64,000 nt of DNA, from contig JAFGKT010000003.1 of assembly GCA_016928435.1 (NCBI GenBank), positions 23,806 through 87,805 on the forward strand, given 5' to 3'. A model generated the notes under the pieces. That model was not told the origin of the DNA and did not search any database. It was given only the letters and a program-made list of their open reading frames with translations. Positions 1-9,623 of this stretch are shown here, piece after piece; the stretch's first letter is position 1, and the number at the start of each line of letters is the position of its first letter. Source of the DNA: Sedimentisphaerales bacterium (GTDB taxonomy: Bacteria; Planctomycetota; Phycisphaerae; Sedimentisphaerales; SM23-30). The translations under genes were made by a program, and so were the position numbers.

Positions 1-439
1 GTTCCCCAGCGGCGGTGTACATAACATGCCCGTGAGCGCTGCAAATCATAAAAACATCATAGAATCCGGTGTCTTCTTGGAACTGAGCCAGGTTCGCACC
101 AAATTCTCTGCATATTTCTCTGTAGCGATCAGTATTTACATTATACGCGCCATCGGCAGCGGTTTCCATTTCATGATGATACGTTACCAGTTCGGCATAA
201 AGATTGGCAACATCTTCGCTTCGGCCGAATATCTCCACGCTTTGAAGCACATTATTGAAATAACCTTCTATCTGCGTTTTCTTGATATCACGTATACTGA
301 CAAGCTGATTAAACGCCTGATCTTCCAACGCATTGCTGGCTTTCTGCAAAGATAACAGCCCAATGACGGCTGCGGGAAGAACGCCAACTACCAAAAATGA
401 CACTAATAGTTTTGTTGATAATTTCATATTCTTAAACAT
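1..439 (-). CDS. Methyl-accepting chemotaxis protein, N-terminal part (cut by window edge)
   Basis: Reading the minus strand from an ATG at 439 gives 146 open codons that run off the window start, so only the N-terminus is present. The protein starts MFKNMKLSTKLLVSFLVVGV, a cytoplasmic basic tip followed by a membrane segment (about residues 10-32), as in chemoreceptors. It continues as a polar periplasmic sensor region that would carry the ligand site. AAGGAG lies 7 bases before the ATG and fixes the start. The signalling domain is outside the window, so the call rests on the N-terminal pattern and on the neighbouring chemoreceptor and cheW genes on the same strand. Another Cache-type sensor (kinase or cyclase) cannot be excluded. 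Confidence 0.7.
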   Translation of the reverse strand, partial: MFKNMKLSTKLLVSFLVVGVLPAAVIGLLSLQKASNALEDQAFNQLVSIRDIKKTQIEGYFNNVLQSVEIFGRSEDVANLYAELVTYHHEMETAADGAYNVNTDRYREICREFGANLAQFQEDTGFYDVFMICSAHGHVMYTAAGE

Positions 440-617
440 TGTTTTGCTCCTTAAAAAGATCGTTTGTTCAATTCCACACTACAACTGCCCTGTTGATTCA
501 GGATAGAGCCCCTTCCACATCGAACAAGTTCCGGCAGATCGCCTGGACAGGCCCTTTGACACCATAATCTGCTTTGCAGTAAAATCGGTGCCGATGACAA
601 AATTTATCAAAGCAGTC

Positions 618-719
618 TTATCCAGGGCATTCGCAGGAAATCTCGAGCCTTGCAATGCCTATTTTCTTTCTTTTCGCCCATTTTCTCTTAGCTCTCGTTG
701 TCTTCTTAACCATTCTCAT
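618..719 (-). CDS. Possible 33-aa basic small protein
   Basis: An ATG at 719 opens 33 codons ending in TAA at 618. The N-terminal half is strongly basic (MRMVKKTTRAKRKWAKRKK) and the C-terminal half has two Cys (ISCECPG). AGGGAG stands directly before the ATG with only 2 bases between, which is short for a ribosome site. It lies alone between two chemoreceptor genes on the same strand. I do not recognise a family. It may be chance. Confidence 0.2.
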   Translation of the reverse strand: MRMVKKTTRAKRKWAKRKKIGIARLEISCECPG

Positions 720-902
720 TTCTCCCTGAAAAACATGGTTTCAGTTTACTAGATGCACACATTTATCTGAAAAACCTATTTCAGCACATTGTCAATACGC
801 ATTACGGTAATGAATCTTGAAAATCTTCTTTATTCACTTTTTAAAAAACCGTTCTGCCTGATCGTCATCGAAGAGAGTATTTATGACATTCATCAGAACA
901 TT

Positions 903-936
903 GTCCGGACCGTTGCGAGTACAGAACGGTCCGGAC
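903..936 (-). terminator. Perfect 12-bp inverted repeat 36 bp after the chemoreceptor stop
   Basis: GTCCGGACCGTT (903-914) and AACGGTCCGGAC (925-936) form a perfect 12-bp stem with a 10-base loop. It lies just downstream of the chemoreceptor ending at 972, where a transcription terminator is expected. No T-run follows on either strand, so it may be a factor-dependent terminator, an RNA-stabilising hairpin or a protein site. Confidence 0.4.
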
Positions 937-971
937 TCAAAACGCATTTACAGCGGCAAGCCGCAATATAA

Positions 972-3242
972 TCACACATTAAACTCTTCGAAATCATCAG
1001 ATGTCTTATCATCCAAAGGGATAACTTTCTCAGCCACAGCTTTGCCCAGTTGTTTTTTTGCATTCAACGGCGCCGAGCCGCGTTTTCCATTAGCTATCTG
1101 ATGAAAGACATCCGTACCAACCGACTGTCTTCTATTTGTGCGGCTCGCATTCATATTCGAAGCTTTGTGATTGTTGCCATGACCAATTGAGGATTGTCGT
1201 CGCGTTCTGGAACTGCCAACTACAGCCACAAGATCATCGACTACATTATTGACCTGTTCGGCTTGCGATGACAGTTCTTCAGATGCACTGGCGGACTCTT
1301 CGGCGTTTGCGGCATTCTGCTGGGTTACCGCGTCCATCTGTGTCATAGCCAGATTAACCTGCTCAATCCCCTGCGATTGCTCCTGACTGGCAGCGGTTAT
1401 CTCTGCCACCAAACTGTTGACCTTTTCAGAGGCGACATTGATCTCTTCCAAGACACTGCCCACTTCGCCGCAGATATCGACTCCGCTCTGGGCGTTTTTC
1501 ACTGATTCTTCAATCATAGCGGCCGTATTCTTGGCAGCTTCAGCCGACCGCATCGCCAGATTGCGTACTTCCTCAGCGACCACGGCAAAACCTTTGCCTG
1601 CCTCTCCGGCTCGCGCAGCCTCAACCGCCGCGTTCAATGCCAAAAGATTGGTCTGGAAAGCAATCTCATCAATCACTTTGATTATCTTCGCTGTTTCTTC
1701 AGCACTCTTTTGAATATCGTTGATCGCACCGTTCATTTGGACCATAGCATCATTGCCCTTTTGGGCAGAATGACGGGCTTCCGTCGAAAGGCTATTGGCT
1801 TGAGCAGCGTTCTCAGCGTTCTGTTTTGTCATGGAAGCCATTTCTTCCAAGCTGCTTGAGGTTTCTTCCAAACCCGCGGCCTGCTCGGTGGAACCTTCAG
1901 CCAATGACTGCGATGCCGCGGCGACTTGAGTTGCGGCCGCAGTCACCTGTTCGGCGCCACTAGTCAACGTTTCTACTACGCCGCTAAGACGTTTGATAAT
2001 CCGCTTGGCAACCAAACTGGCCAGTACAAGATCACTAATCACCAGGAACAGCAGCAATCCCAGAGTTATCTTGATCATCTTCTTGAAGATGTTCATGATC
2101 CTCGCGAAATTCGACTCCATCTCAGTCTGAATATCCGCGAAGTCGGATTCATAACAGCCTACGCCAATGACCCAATCCCACGGTTCAAAGTACGTAACAG
2201 CGGCAATTTTCATACGTGCCGTGTCTTCACCCGGATTGATCCACGGATATTGTTGAAATTCTACCGGAATCTCTCCTGCGCCGGAGGCATTCATGGAGGT
2301 CGCCTTTTGCACAATCTCCTGGATAAACGTTACGCCGTCCGCATCCCTGGCGTCCCATATATCCTCACCATCACGAACGCCATTTTGCGAAATAATGTAG
2401 TGGCCTCGCTGGTCGCCTGATCCGCCTAAAATATAAACGTAACCTGTTTTTCCAACGACAATATCCATGATGCCCTGACGTAGGCTTTCCACATTTTCTT
2501 GTTTAACACCTACATAAAGCACACCAACAATCTTCCCAGAAGCGTCGCGGATAGGTTCATAGGCAGTGATATACCAAGCATTCACCACATACGCGCGTCC
2601 CCTGAAAGTCTCGCCTCTCAGTACTGCTGAAATAACCGGATTGGGTGAACCATCGGGATTCGCGGCTGGGATATATGTTCCCACGGCGCGCGTACCATTA
2701 AGAGTCTCGACATTCGTCGAAATACGCAGCATATCGCCGGCTTCGTTCATACGCTGAAATATCGTGCATGTGCCGCCGACCAAAGCACAAGTCTCATCTA
2801 CCACCGCAGAAGCAACAGAGGTATCGGTATTGTATTCCAATACGGTCTCACCCAACACCATTTGGGGGAGTCTTACTGTTGAAACACTCTTGGTGTACTG
2901 ATTTACCACTTCTCGTTCGACTAATTCATCAGAAAACGCAACCGCCCCAGTGCGGCTAAAAACATCCCGCGCCACATTCAAACTATGATTGACGTCGTTC
3001 TGCACCGCCTCTTGCTGCGCCCGGCACATACGCCAGACATCACGTGCAATAACCGCCGTCTGCTCACGAGCAGTCTGCGCAACTTGTTGGGTAGCACTTT
3101 CCGAACCCTCAGCTATCACTCGCTCAATACCACCCTTCTGAAACATCAAAACAGCCATGATACTTACGCCCAGAATAATCGCAAAACACGCGCTAAACAA
3201 ATACAGGGCTCTCCTAACGGTCATACCTTTAAAATGTAACAT
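972..3242 (-). CDS. Methyl-accepting chemotaxis protein with Cache sensor
   Basis: This 756-aa transmembrane chemoreceptor senses ligands outside the cytoplasm and controls CheA through CheW. Order of parts: TM1 about residues 12-35; a large periplasmic region (about 40-390) of the Cache type, including GVLYVGVKQ and [11 protein letters not shown]2 about 395-418; then a coiled-coil signalling domain. The conserved hairpin tip is clear around residues 520-556 ([19 protein letters not shown] followed by [14 protein letters not shown]). A canonical HAMP domain is short or degenerate. The C-terminus ends EEFNV and lacks the NWETF-type CheR tether. GGAG lies about 9 bases before the ATG. cheW lies 186 bp upstream on the same strand, so the two probably act together. 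The ligand is unknown. Confidence 0.95.
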   Translation of the reverse strand: MLHFKGMTVRRALYLFSACFAIILGVSIMAVLMFQKGGIERVIAEGSESATQQVAQTAREQTAVIARDVWRMCRAQQEAVQNDVNHSLNVARDVFSRTGAVAFSDELVEREVVNQYTKSVSTVRLPQMVLGETVLEYNTDTSVASAVVDETCALVGGTCTIFQRMNEAGDMLRISTNVETLNGTRAVGTYIPAANPDGSPNPVISAVLRGETFRGRAYVVNAWYITAYEPIRDASGKIVGVLYVGVKQENVESLRQGIMDIVVGKTGYVYILGGSGDQRGHYIISQNGVRDGEDIWDARDADGVTFIQEIVQKATSMNASGAGEIPVEFQQYPWINPGEDTARMKIAAVTYFEPWDWVIGVGCYESDFADIQTEMESNFARIMNIFKKMIKITLGLLLFLVISDLVLASLVAKRIIKRLSGVVETLTSGAEQVTAAATQVAAASQSLAEGSTEQAAGLEETSSSLEEMASMTKQNAENAAQANSLSTEARHSAQKGNDAMVQMNGAINDIQKSAEETAKIIKVIDEIAFQTNLLALNAAVEAARAGEAGKGFAVVAEEVRNLAMRSAEAAKNTAAMIEESVKNAQSGVDICGEVGSVLEEINVASEKVNSLVAEITAASQEQSQGIEQVNLAMTQMDAVTQQNAANAEESASASEELSSQAEQVNNVVDDLVAVVGSSRTRRQSSIGHGNNHKASNMNASRTNRRQSVGTDVFHQIANGKRGSAPLNAKKQLGKAVAEKVIPLDDKTSDDFEEFNV

Positions 3243-3428
3243 TTCTCGCTCTCCAAAGTTTTACACACTACTTTTTGTCAATAGCAATCTTTCGCATTTG
3301 CGTGATTGCTGCCTATTTAAGACTAAACTCTGTTGCGACCATTGCCCACTACATGTTTCCCGACATTGTTTAACAATCAACCTAGCCGTGCACACCGGCA
3401 TTACAAAATACTTTACACTCTAAAACTT

Positions 3429-3941
3429 CTATACTCCCATAGCTATTTGAGCCATTTCATCATTGCCCAACACTTTGTCGATGTTCAGCAGAATCTTCAC
3501 CGATTCACCCACTTTGCCCATACCAAGGATGAAATCCGTATCGACCGCTGACCCGAATTCCGGAGTCGGCTCAATCTGCTCCGCACTAATATCCAGCACT
3601 TCCTGAACTTGATCGACCACCAGCCCGGTGCTGATCGTACCATCAGCCTTACTGATTTCGACCACGATAATACAAGTGGCTTCCGTCCGTTCGGCTTCTT
3701 CCATACAGAACTTGGCTCGCAGATCGACCACCGGAATCACCTGCCCGCGAAGATTGATTACGCCTCGAACATATGACGGCGTCTGAGGCACACTAGTCAC
3801 ATCAACATAACCAATAATCTCACGAACCTTGAGAATCTCCAGACCATACTCCTCCGCGCCCAAAGCAAAGGTCAGATACTTACCTTCTTTGCCCTTTACA
3901 CCCTCGTTCACAGATTCCATGTTTTGCGTTGTCGTCGCCAT
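3429..3941 (-). CDS. cheW: Chemotaxis coupling protein CheW
   Basis: A 170-aa single-domain CheW. It links chemoreceptor tips to the kinase CheA in the receptor array. Diagnostic stretches are KYLTFALGAEEYGLEILKV near the N-terminus and SYVRGVINLRGQVIPVVDLR in the middle, both typical of the CheW beta-barrel. The length matches the family. Start ATG at 3941 follows GAGGAG at 7 bases. It is the first gene before the chemoreceptor at 972-3242. No cheA, cheB, cheR or cheY is in the window, so the rest of the pathway must lie elsewhere. Confidence 0.97.
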   Translation of the reverse strand: MATTTQNMESVNEGVKGKEGKYLTFALGAEEYGLEILKVREIIGYVDVTSVPQTPSYVRGVINLRGQVIPVVDLRAKFCMEEAERTEATCIIVVEISKADGTISTGLVVDQVQEVLDISAEQIEPTPEFGSAVDTDFILGMGKVGESVKILLNIDKVLGNDEMAQIAMGV

Positions 3942-4902
3942 AGACTATCTCCTCAAAAAACTTCTGCCTTTCATAAAGCACTATTCTCTACTCCGGCTGA
4001 TTGCCGTTAGTCTCTCACGCTCTAAGCATGAACCAACACACTCAGTCCCGGCTGATTCTGCAATTCAGGCCATCTATATCAACTCAAGGATTATTCGACC
4101 GTTTTTTTTCACCGCTGACGACCGATAACGGAAAAATGCAGACCATCGTTTTGCCTGCCGTCAGCAGCTATCTTTCTTCATGACTCTATTCGGAATACCC
4201 AGATGGCCAGTTAATGGGAAATTCCCTACAAACCGTAAGCCTTTTCCGCAAACAATAAGAATCTGCCGCCCTGACGCCACTGCAGGGGCTTCTTAAAGCT
4301 AAAAACCGAGAAAATCAATTATCCGGAAAAAACTTGTGTCACCCGAGATTTGGCGCCCCAACGTCCCTATTAGCGTAAATCGTTATCTAACTGACCAAAT
4401 GTATCAGGATTGTCAGGTAAAATGAGACATAATTTGGAGTCGATATATATAGAACTAGGGCACACCCCCCTTTATACGCCGACTAAAGCACAGAACAAAC
4501 TATATGTAACCCAAGTTACACAGCCGTCAAAACGGGACGCAATACTGGTGAATTAGGTATTTCCTTAAACAACAGCAATACTATGCTTAATCAGAAACTG
4601 ACAATTCCAGAAGGGAATCAACATCTTGCCGGGGCTTAACGGAAATGAGCCCGCTAGAAGAATCTGCAAAGACAATCCGCCCACCCTGGCAATGTTTGAA
4701 CAAAAAGAAAAGAAATGATACCAAGCATATCGCTCAGTAAATAGAGTTGAGTGCAAAGACAATGGAATCGGTTCGCAGTGTATCTATGAAAAAACTAAAA
4801 GGCCCCCAGACCTGCGCGGACCGATCCAAATATCCATTTGCGTAGTAACAACCACAAGCGATTTATTACGCCAACCACTTGTCCGTCACAATCGAATCCG
4901 TT
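3942..4902. other. Long intergenic region upstream of cheW
   Basis: 961 bp between cheW and the UPF0016 gene with no convincing gene. A 65-codon frame at 4565-4762 (minus) has no ribosome site and no recognisable family. GCTGACG (4114-4120) and CGTCAGC (4159-4165) could pair across a 38-base loop in the cheW leader on the minus strand, and two near-identical ATCAGCCGG words lie closer to cheW. I looked for a cyclic-di-GMP riboswitch core and did not find one. Confidence 0.5.
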
Positions 4903-5184
4903 TTATTGCTGTACGCCTTTGATGATCGTCCATATCCCCACCGCGATAAAACCTAGCCCCGCCATCCACGCGAGATGCTTCGGATTAACATACTTGGCTA
5001 CCACCAAACCAACCAATACCGCGACAGCTGAAGCACAGACCAGCGCCAAAGCGGAACCGAGAAAAACCGTAAATCGGCTGTTCTCTGCGCCTGTCGCGTA
5101 AAGCAGGGTCGCCAGTTGGGTTTTGTCACCGATTTCCGCCAAAAGCACCGTCCCGAAAACAGTAAAGAATAGTTTTAGATCCAT
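4903..5184 (-). CDS. Half-size UPF0016/TMEM165-GDT1 family cation transporter
   Basis: A 93-aa membrane protein with about three hydrophobic segments. It carries the family signature EIGDKT (residues 17-22), with the acidic residues that bind Mn2+ or Ca2+ in this family. Full-length members have two copies of this unit. This one has a single copy, so it must act as a homo- or heterodimer, as known for short bacterial members. Manganese efflux is the best guess from family knowledge. ATG at 5184 follows GAGGG at 7 bases. It is separated from the upstream GroES-like gene by a terminator, so it probably has its own promoter in that short gap. No yybP-ykoY-type leader is visible. Confidence 0.85.
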   Translation of the reverse strand: MDLKLFFTVFGTVLLAEIGDKTQLATLLYATGAENSRFTVFLGSALALVCASAVAVLVGLVVAKYVNPKHLAWMAGLGFIAVGIWTIIKGVQQ

Positions 5185-5205
5185 AGATTAACCCTCGCGG
5201 TAATT

Positions 5206-5238
5206 AAAAAAGGCCGTAGGCTGCAAAACCCACGGCCT
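5206..5238 (-). terminator. Rho-independent terminator after the GroES-like gene
   Basis: On the minus strand AGGCCGTGGG pairs with CCTACGGCCT around an 8-base loop, and six T follow. It lies 23 bp after the stop of the GroES-like gene. Confidence 0.85.
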
Positions 5239-5260
5239 ATCAAAACACAAAAATCTTCAT

Positions 5261-5593
5261 TCACGAACCACTCTTACGAAAGACCGCCACAACATGGTCC
5301 AAGTCCACCACAAACAGACGATTGCTGCCTTCAAAATCAACCGGGATCGCTCCCTTGGGATTAAACAACACTTTGTCATACTGCTTTAGTGGAACCATCG
5401 GATCGGACTCGATTTCCGCTGAAACCGTCACCACCCTGCCGGTGATGGTGGGTATCTCAATATTGTCCGGCAGACGTATGCCGCCTTTGGTTTCCTTCTT
5501 GTCTTCGTCTTTGCGAATGACAACCCGTTTACCCAAAGGCTCCACAATCTCAAAAACCGGCGCCGGACCATCGTTGCCTAATTCGTCCTTCAT
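5261..5593 (-). CDS. GroES-like (Cpn10 family) protein
   Basis: 110 aa from an ATG at 5593; an in-frame TTG at 5608 would add five residues but neither has a strong ribosome site. The core VEPLGKRVVIRKDEDKKETK and the following GGIRLPDN match the Cpn10 fold, where that segment is the mobile loop that contacts GroEL. The second half has a family-like VKLKQYDKVLF-type turn (PLKQYDKVLFNPKGA). The protein is divergent and lacks a GroEL gene nearby, so it may be a stand-alone co-chaperonin-like protein. It follows ilvC by 53 bp on the same strand and ends at a clear terminator, so it probably shares the ilv transcript. Confidence 0.75.
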   Translation of the reverse strand: MKDELGNDGPAPVFEIVEPLGKRVVIRKDEDKKETKGGIRLPDNIEIPTITGRVVTVSAEIESDPMVPLKQYDKVLFNPKGAIPVDFEGSNRLFVVDLDHVVAVFRKSGS

Positions 5594-5646
5594 AGAGGCA
5601 ATACCCAAAGTTCTATAACTTAGCTTTCGCGGTGCAAGGGTTTGTC

Positions 5647-6663
5647 TTACTTCATCGGTTTGGATTCTTTGTCATCGATCCAAGCCATCATCTTACGCAG
5701 CTTGCTGCCGACCTCTTCGAGCTTACTGGTACGGTCTTTCTCATACAGAGCTTTGAAATTCTTCATGCCGCCCTTAAATTCAGCGATCCATTCCTTGGCG
5801 AACTCACCGGAGCAAATCTCAGCCAAAATCTTCTTCATTTCCGCTCTGGTTTGGTCGGTTATGATGCGCGGACCGCGTGAAAGATCGCCGTACTCAGCGG
5901 TGTTCGAGATACTGTAACGCATATAACTCAAACCGCCTTCATACATAAGATCAACAATCAACTTAACTTCATGCAGACATTCAAAGTAAGCGATTTCCGG
6001 CTGATAACCGGCTTCGACCAAAGTGTTGAAACCAGCTTTGATCAATTCCGAAAGGCCGCCGCAAAGTACCACCTGCTCGCCGAACAGATCGGTTTCGGTT
6101 TCTTCTTTATAGGTTGTCTCGATGATACCCGCGCGGGCTCCGCCGATACCGTTGGCCCAAGCCAAAGCGATATCTTTGGCTGTGCCGGTAGCGTCTTGTT
6201 CTACCGCGATCAAGTTCGGCACACCGCCGCCCTTGACGTATTCACTGCGAACCAAATGTCCCGGGCCCTTAGGCGCGATCATAACAATATTGATGTCCTT
6301 GGGCGGAACAATGTACTTGAAGTGAATATTGAAACCATGACAGAAGCCCAATGTTTGGCCCGCGACCAAATTCGGCGCGATTTCCTTTTCGTAAACGATC
6401 GGCTGAACTTCGTCGGGCAAAGTGATTATGATCAAGGCTGCGTCTTTGACCGCCTCGGCTGCCGGCTTGGGATCAAAACCGTGTTCTTTGGCAAGACTAT
6501 AATTCTCCGTGCCTTCGAGTTCGGCTACAACTACGTTCAAACCACTATCACGCATATTCTGACTATGCGCGTGGCCTTGGCTGCCATAACCAACAACGGC
6601 TATCTTCTTGCCTTCCAACGCGGCTATCGGGGCATCCTGTTCATAATAAATTTTCGCTGCCAT
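5647..6663 (-). CDS. ilvC: Ketol-acid reductoisomerase (NADP+)
   Basis: A 338-aa class I enzyme that isomerises and reduces 2-acetolactate (or acetohydroxybutyrate) to the dihydroxy acid, step two of valine, leucine and isoleucine synthesis. The N-terminal Rossmann motif is [19 protein letters not shown] (about residues 24-42). The C-terminal knotted domain has the metal and substrate residues in [12 protein letters not shown] and the [16 protein letters not shown] stretch. The length matches the short-chain class I form. ATG at 6663 follows AGGAG at 7 bases. It is downstream of ilvB and ilvN in pathway order. Confidence 0.98.
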   Translation of the reverse strand: MAAKIYYEQDAPIAALEGKKIAVVGYGSQGHAHSQNMRDSGLNVVVAELEGTENYSLAKEHGFDPKPAAEAVKDAALIIITLPDEVQPIVYEKEIAPNLVAGQTLGFCHGFNIHFKYIVPPKDINIVMIAPKGPGHLVRSEYVKGGGVPNLIAVEQDATGTAKDIALAWANGIGGARAGIIETTYKEETETDLFGEQVVLCGGLSELIKAGFNTLVEAGYQPEIAYFECLHEVKLIVDLMYEGGLSYMRYSISNTAEYGDLSRGPRIITDQTRAEMKKILAEICSGEFAKEWIAEFKGGMKNFKALYEKDRTSKLEEVGSKLRKMMAWIDDKESKPMK

Positions 6664-6700
6664 AAATAGACTCCTATGTTACAACTAAACCTGGTATTCT

Positions 6701-6729
6701 AAAAATCCCGCCCCAGCCACCAGCGGGAG
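6701..6729 (-). terminator. Stem-loop with short T-run between ilvN and ilvC
   Basis: On the minus strand TCCCGC pairs with GCGGGA around an 11-base loop and TTTTTA follows. It could terminate or attenuate transcription between ilvN and ilvC, letting ilvC be set separately. The stem is short (6 bp), so efficiency is uncertain. Confidence 0.55.
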
Positions 6730-6815
6730 CGTCAATACCTTATAGTAAGACTCAATCAAAAAATCGGCTCCCCCCGGCCACATAATAATTTAAGCTTCGA
6801 ATCCGATGTCGAATC

Positions 6816-7325
6816 CTATTTCGCATCATGCGAGTTGTCTCGCGGCCTTTGGGGATGCCGCGGCATCGCGATTTGCCCGGTCCGTACCACATCCTTGACC
6901 CCATACGGTCGGCAAACGTTGATAAACGCTTCAATCTTCTCTTCAGGGCCGGTCACCTCTACCATAACGAATTTTGACCCAATGTCCACCACTTTTGCCT
7001 GAAACATCTCGACAATCGCTTGGATCTCCATCCGCTTTTCCGGCGGAAAAGCCACCTTAATCAGCATCAAATCACGCTCTACCAGACTCTCGCCGGTAAA
7101 ATCGTAAACTTTCACAACCGGCACAATCTTACTCAATTGCTTACGAACCTGCTCTATCGTCGCATCATCACCGACCACGACTATCGTCATCCGGCTCAAA
7201 TTCGGATCTTCCGTCCGACCCACCGCCAAAGAATCAATATTAAACGACCGTGCCGCAAACATTTGGGCGACATGAGCCAAAACCCCGGGTTTGTTCTGGA
7301 CTAAGGCACTAAGTGTTCGTTTCAT
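6816..7325 (-). CDS. ilvN: Acetolactate synthase small (regulatory) subunit
   Basis: A 169-aa regulatory subunit that activates IlvB and confers valine feedback inhibition. The N-terminal ACT domain is clear: SALVQNKPGVLAHVAQMFAA (about residues 6-25), followed by RSFNIDSLAVG, the conserved effector-binding segment. The C-terminal half matches the second ACT-like domain (KVVDIGSKFVMVEVTG). The length is normal. ATG at 7325 follows AAGGA. It starts 88 bp after the ilvB stop on the same strand. The extreme C-terminus is basic and variable. Confidence 0.97.
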   Translation of the reverse strand: MKRTLSALVQNKPGVLAHVAQMFAARSFNIDSLAVGRTEDPNLSRMTIVVVGDDATIEQVRKQLSKIVPVVKVYDFTGESLVERDLMLIKVAFPPEKRMEIQAIVEMFQAKVVDIGSKFVMVEVTGPEEKIEAFINVCRPYGVKDVVRTGQIAMPRHPQRPRDNSHDAK

Positions 7326-7413
7326 GGCTTTATCCTTTATCTAATAGCCGACCCTTAAAATCGACTTTTTTTGTCGCATTAGCTGCTCAAATTGATCTTT
7401 GCAAGACCAAATA

Positions 7414-9186
7414 CTACGCCAAACGTTCAACATCCACAGTGGGCAAACCATCCATCTCTTGCAGACTCTTGCCGGTCGCCACCATGGGCCAAACGTTTTC
7501 TTCGCGTTCTACGTGAAAATCCACTACGCAGCAGGTTTTTTCCGCCAACATCCGTTCTATTGCCCCCGGCACCTCATCTTTGGTCTTGGCGGTGATACCA
7601 ACTGCGCCAAAGGCCTCAGCTACTGCCGCGAAACTCGGTTGTTTCAGCGAAGAACTCGAATAGCGTCGTTTGTAGAATAATTCCTGCCATTGACGAACCA
7701 TACCCATATAGCCGTTATTTAGCAAGCAAACCTTGATCGGCAAACCATGCTCAACCGCGGTGGGCAATTCATTCAAAGTCATACTAAAACTGCTGTCGCC
7801 GTCAAAATCAACAACTGTCGCGTCCGGGCAGGCTACCTGCGCACCAATCGCAGCAGGCAAACCAAACCCCATCGTCCCCAGACCGCCCGAACTAATAAAA
7901 TGTCGCGGGCGACTAAAACGATAGAACTGCGCCGTCCACATCTGATGCTGACCGACACCCGTACAAACAATCGCTTGACCGCGAGTTTGTCGGCAAACTT
8001 CCTCAATAACATATTGAGGCCTGATCGACGAACCTTCATTGTCATAAATCAATGGATACTTCCGTTTCCATTCATTGATCTGACCAAACCACGCGGCCCG
8101 GTCGCGATGCTCAATGTGGTTCACCATCTCAGTCAATATTTCCTTGGCTCCGCCGACGACCGGAATGTCAACCTTGACACTCTTGGATATACTCGTCGGG
8201 TCGATATCGATATGAACAACTTTCGCCTTCGGCGCAAACCGGCTCAGGTCACCCGTAATCCTGTCATCAAAACGGGCACCAATCGCCACCAATAAATCGC
8301 ATTCCTGAACCGCGAAATTGGCGTACGCTGTGCCATGCATCCCCAGCATTTGCAAAGACTTAGGGTCATTCTCATCGAATCCACCCAAGCCCAGCAGCGT
8401 TGTTGTAATCGGCACATTGGCCTTTTGAACCAGGTTGTTCAGCTCTGCCCACGCGCCGCCCAGTATGACTCCGCCCCCGGCATAAATCACGGGGCGTTCC
8501 GCTGCGTTCAATGCCTCAGCCGCCTTGACGATCTGACGCATATGACCGGTTTGGCGAACCCGATAGCCCGGCAAATCCATCACCGCCTCACCGGGCTCAT
8601 AATGCAACCGAGCCGTGGCGATATCGACCGGCAAATCAACCAGAACCGGGCCCGGCCGACCCGTACGAGCCACATGAAACGCTTCATGAAGAATTCGAGC
8701 TAAATCCTTGGGATTCTTAACGATATAATTATGCTTCGTCACCGGACGGGTAATACCCGTGGTGTCGGCTTCCTGAAAAGCGTCATTGCCGATCAACGGC
8801 GTACGCACCTGACCGGTGATCGCCACCATCGGAATCGAATCCATATGCGCCGTCGCCAGCCCCGTAACCGTATTGGTCGCACCGGGACCGCTGGTAACCA
8901 GCACCACCCCCACCTTGCCGCTGGCCCGAGCGTAGGCGTCGGCCATGTGCGTACCGCCCTGCTCGTGGCGCGGAGTTACTACCTTAATTTTAGAATCCAT
9001 CAAGGCGTCAAAGACCGGCAAAACCACCCCGCCGGGATAACCAAACAAAATGTCCACACCCTCATTCTCCAGGACTTCGCAAAATACCTGCGAACCTGAC
9101 TTTAACTCTTTTTTGGGGGAATTGCTCTGATTCGAGCTGGATGCGTCGCCGGCTGCGTGACGCGCGCGAGAACTTGCCTTGGTCAT
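7414..9186 (-). CDS. ilvB: Acetolactate synthase large (catalytic) subunit
   Basis: 590-aa ThDP enzyme joining two pyruvates (or pyruvate and 2-oxobutyrate), the first committed step to branched-chain amino acids. The catalytic Glu lies in TPRHEQGGTHMADAYARASG. The middle domain has the FAD-region GMHGTAYAN and GARFDDR. The ThDP/Mg motif is DFDGDSSFSMTLNEL near residue 470, ending NNGYMGMVRQWQ. A poorly conserved Ser/Lys-rich N-terminus precedes the domain from about residue 28. I chose ATG at 9186 because GGGAG lies 9 bases upstream; an ATG at 9216 is possible. It leads the ilvB-ilvN-ilvC set. Confidence 0.97.
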   Translation of the reverse strand: MTKASSRARHAAGDASSSNQSNSPKKELKSGSQVFCEVLENEGVDILFGYPGGVVLPVFDALMDSKIKVVTPRHEQGGTHMADAYARASGKVGVVLVTSGPGATNTVTGLATAHMDSIPMVAITGQVRTPLIGNDAFQEADTTGITRPVTKHNYIVKNPKDLARILHEAFHVARTGRPGPVLVDLPVDIATARLHYEPGEAVMDLPGYRVRQTGHMRQIVKAAEALNAAERPVIYAGGGVILGGAWAELNNLVQKANVPITTTLLGLGGFDENDPKSLQMLGMHGTAYANFAVQECDLLVAIGARFDDRITGDLSRFAPKAKVVHIDIDPTSISKSVKVDIPVVGGAKEILTEMVNHIEHRDRAAWFGQINEWKRKYPLIYDNEGSSIRPQYVIEEVCRQTRGQAIVCTGVGQHQMWTAQFYRFSRPRHFISSGGLGTMGFGLPAAIGAQVACPDATVVDFDGDSSFSMTLNELPTAVEHGLPIKVCLLNNGYMGMVRQWQELFYKRRYSSSSLKQPSFAAVAEAFGAVGITAKTKDEVPGAIERMLAEKTCCVVDFHVEREENVWPMVATGKSLQEMDGLPTVDVERLA

Positions 9187-9216
9187 GGCTTTCGGCTCCC
9201 TTCTTACATTGGCCAT

Positions 9217-9623
9217 CGATTATACGGGCTGTCACGACCCCATTGAGCCATCTGATCTACCCCAAACCCATCAACATCCGGATGGGCCCAGAATAATATC
9301 AGTTTATGTCGCTCTGGTCATGGTCCCGAAGGTTCAAAACCATCGTTTAACTCATTAGTATAGCCCCAAAACTATATTAGAGCAAGAAAAATTGAAGCCG
9401 CTCAATATCCCGACAGTCATCGCCAAGAACCGACGCCCCAAAAAACTCGCCCCTAGGGGACAACATTACCACAAATGCTTAACTTCAACACTAATGTCTT
9501 ACTGACAAATGAATTAGAGACAGAAAAACCCTTTGTTCCTACCCCAAAATCAAGTATAAATAACATATCTGACCTAATGTGCGGCTCCCTGGTCCATATT
9601 CTTTTTCTGATAAATGATTGTCT
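9217..9623. other. Divergent intergenic region between ilvB and the MFS transporter
   Basis: About 400 bp that must hold promoters for both directions. In the ilvB leader (minus strand) a CCCATC/GATGGG hairpin lies about 80-100 bp before the start. I see no leader peptide rich in branched-chain codons and no T-box consensus, so attenuation is not supported by what I can read. Confidence 0.5.

Larger units (their letters stand above)
440..971. other. Intergenic region between two chemoreceptor genes
   Basis: 532 bp without a confident gene. It holds a possible 33-codon basic ORF (618-719, minus) and a perfect 12-bp inverted repeat (903-936), both listed separately. The stretch nearest 440 carries the Shine-Dalgarno of the truncated chemoreceptor. 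I see no clear promoter hexamers. Confidence 0.6.

Noticed and set aside
3942..4200. c-di-GMP riboswitch in the cheW leader
   Set aside because: Pairing elements are present but the conserved GEMM core sequences were not found.
4565..4762. 65-codon frame with hydrophobic stretches
   Set aside because: No ribosome site, no family, composition typical of noncoding DNA.
5185..5260. Manganese riboswitch before the UPF0016 gene
   Set aside because: The short gap is filled by the terminator of the previous gene; no yybP-ykoY core.
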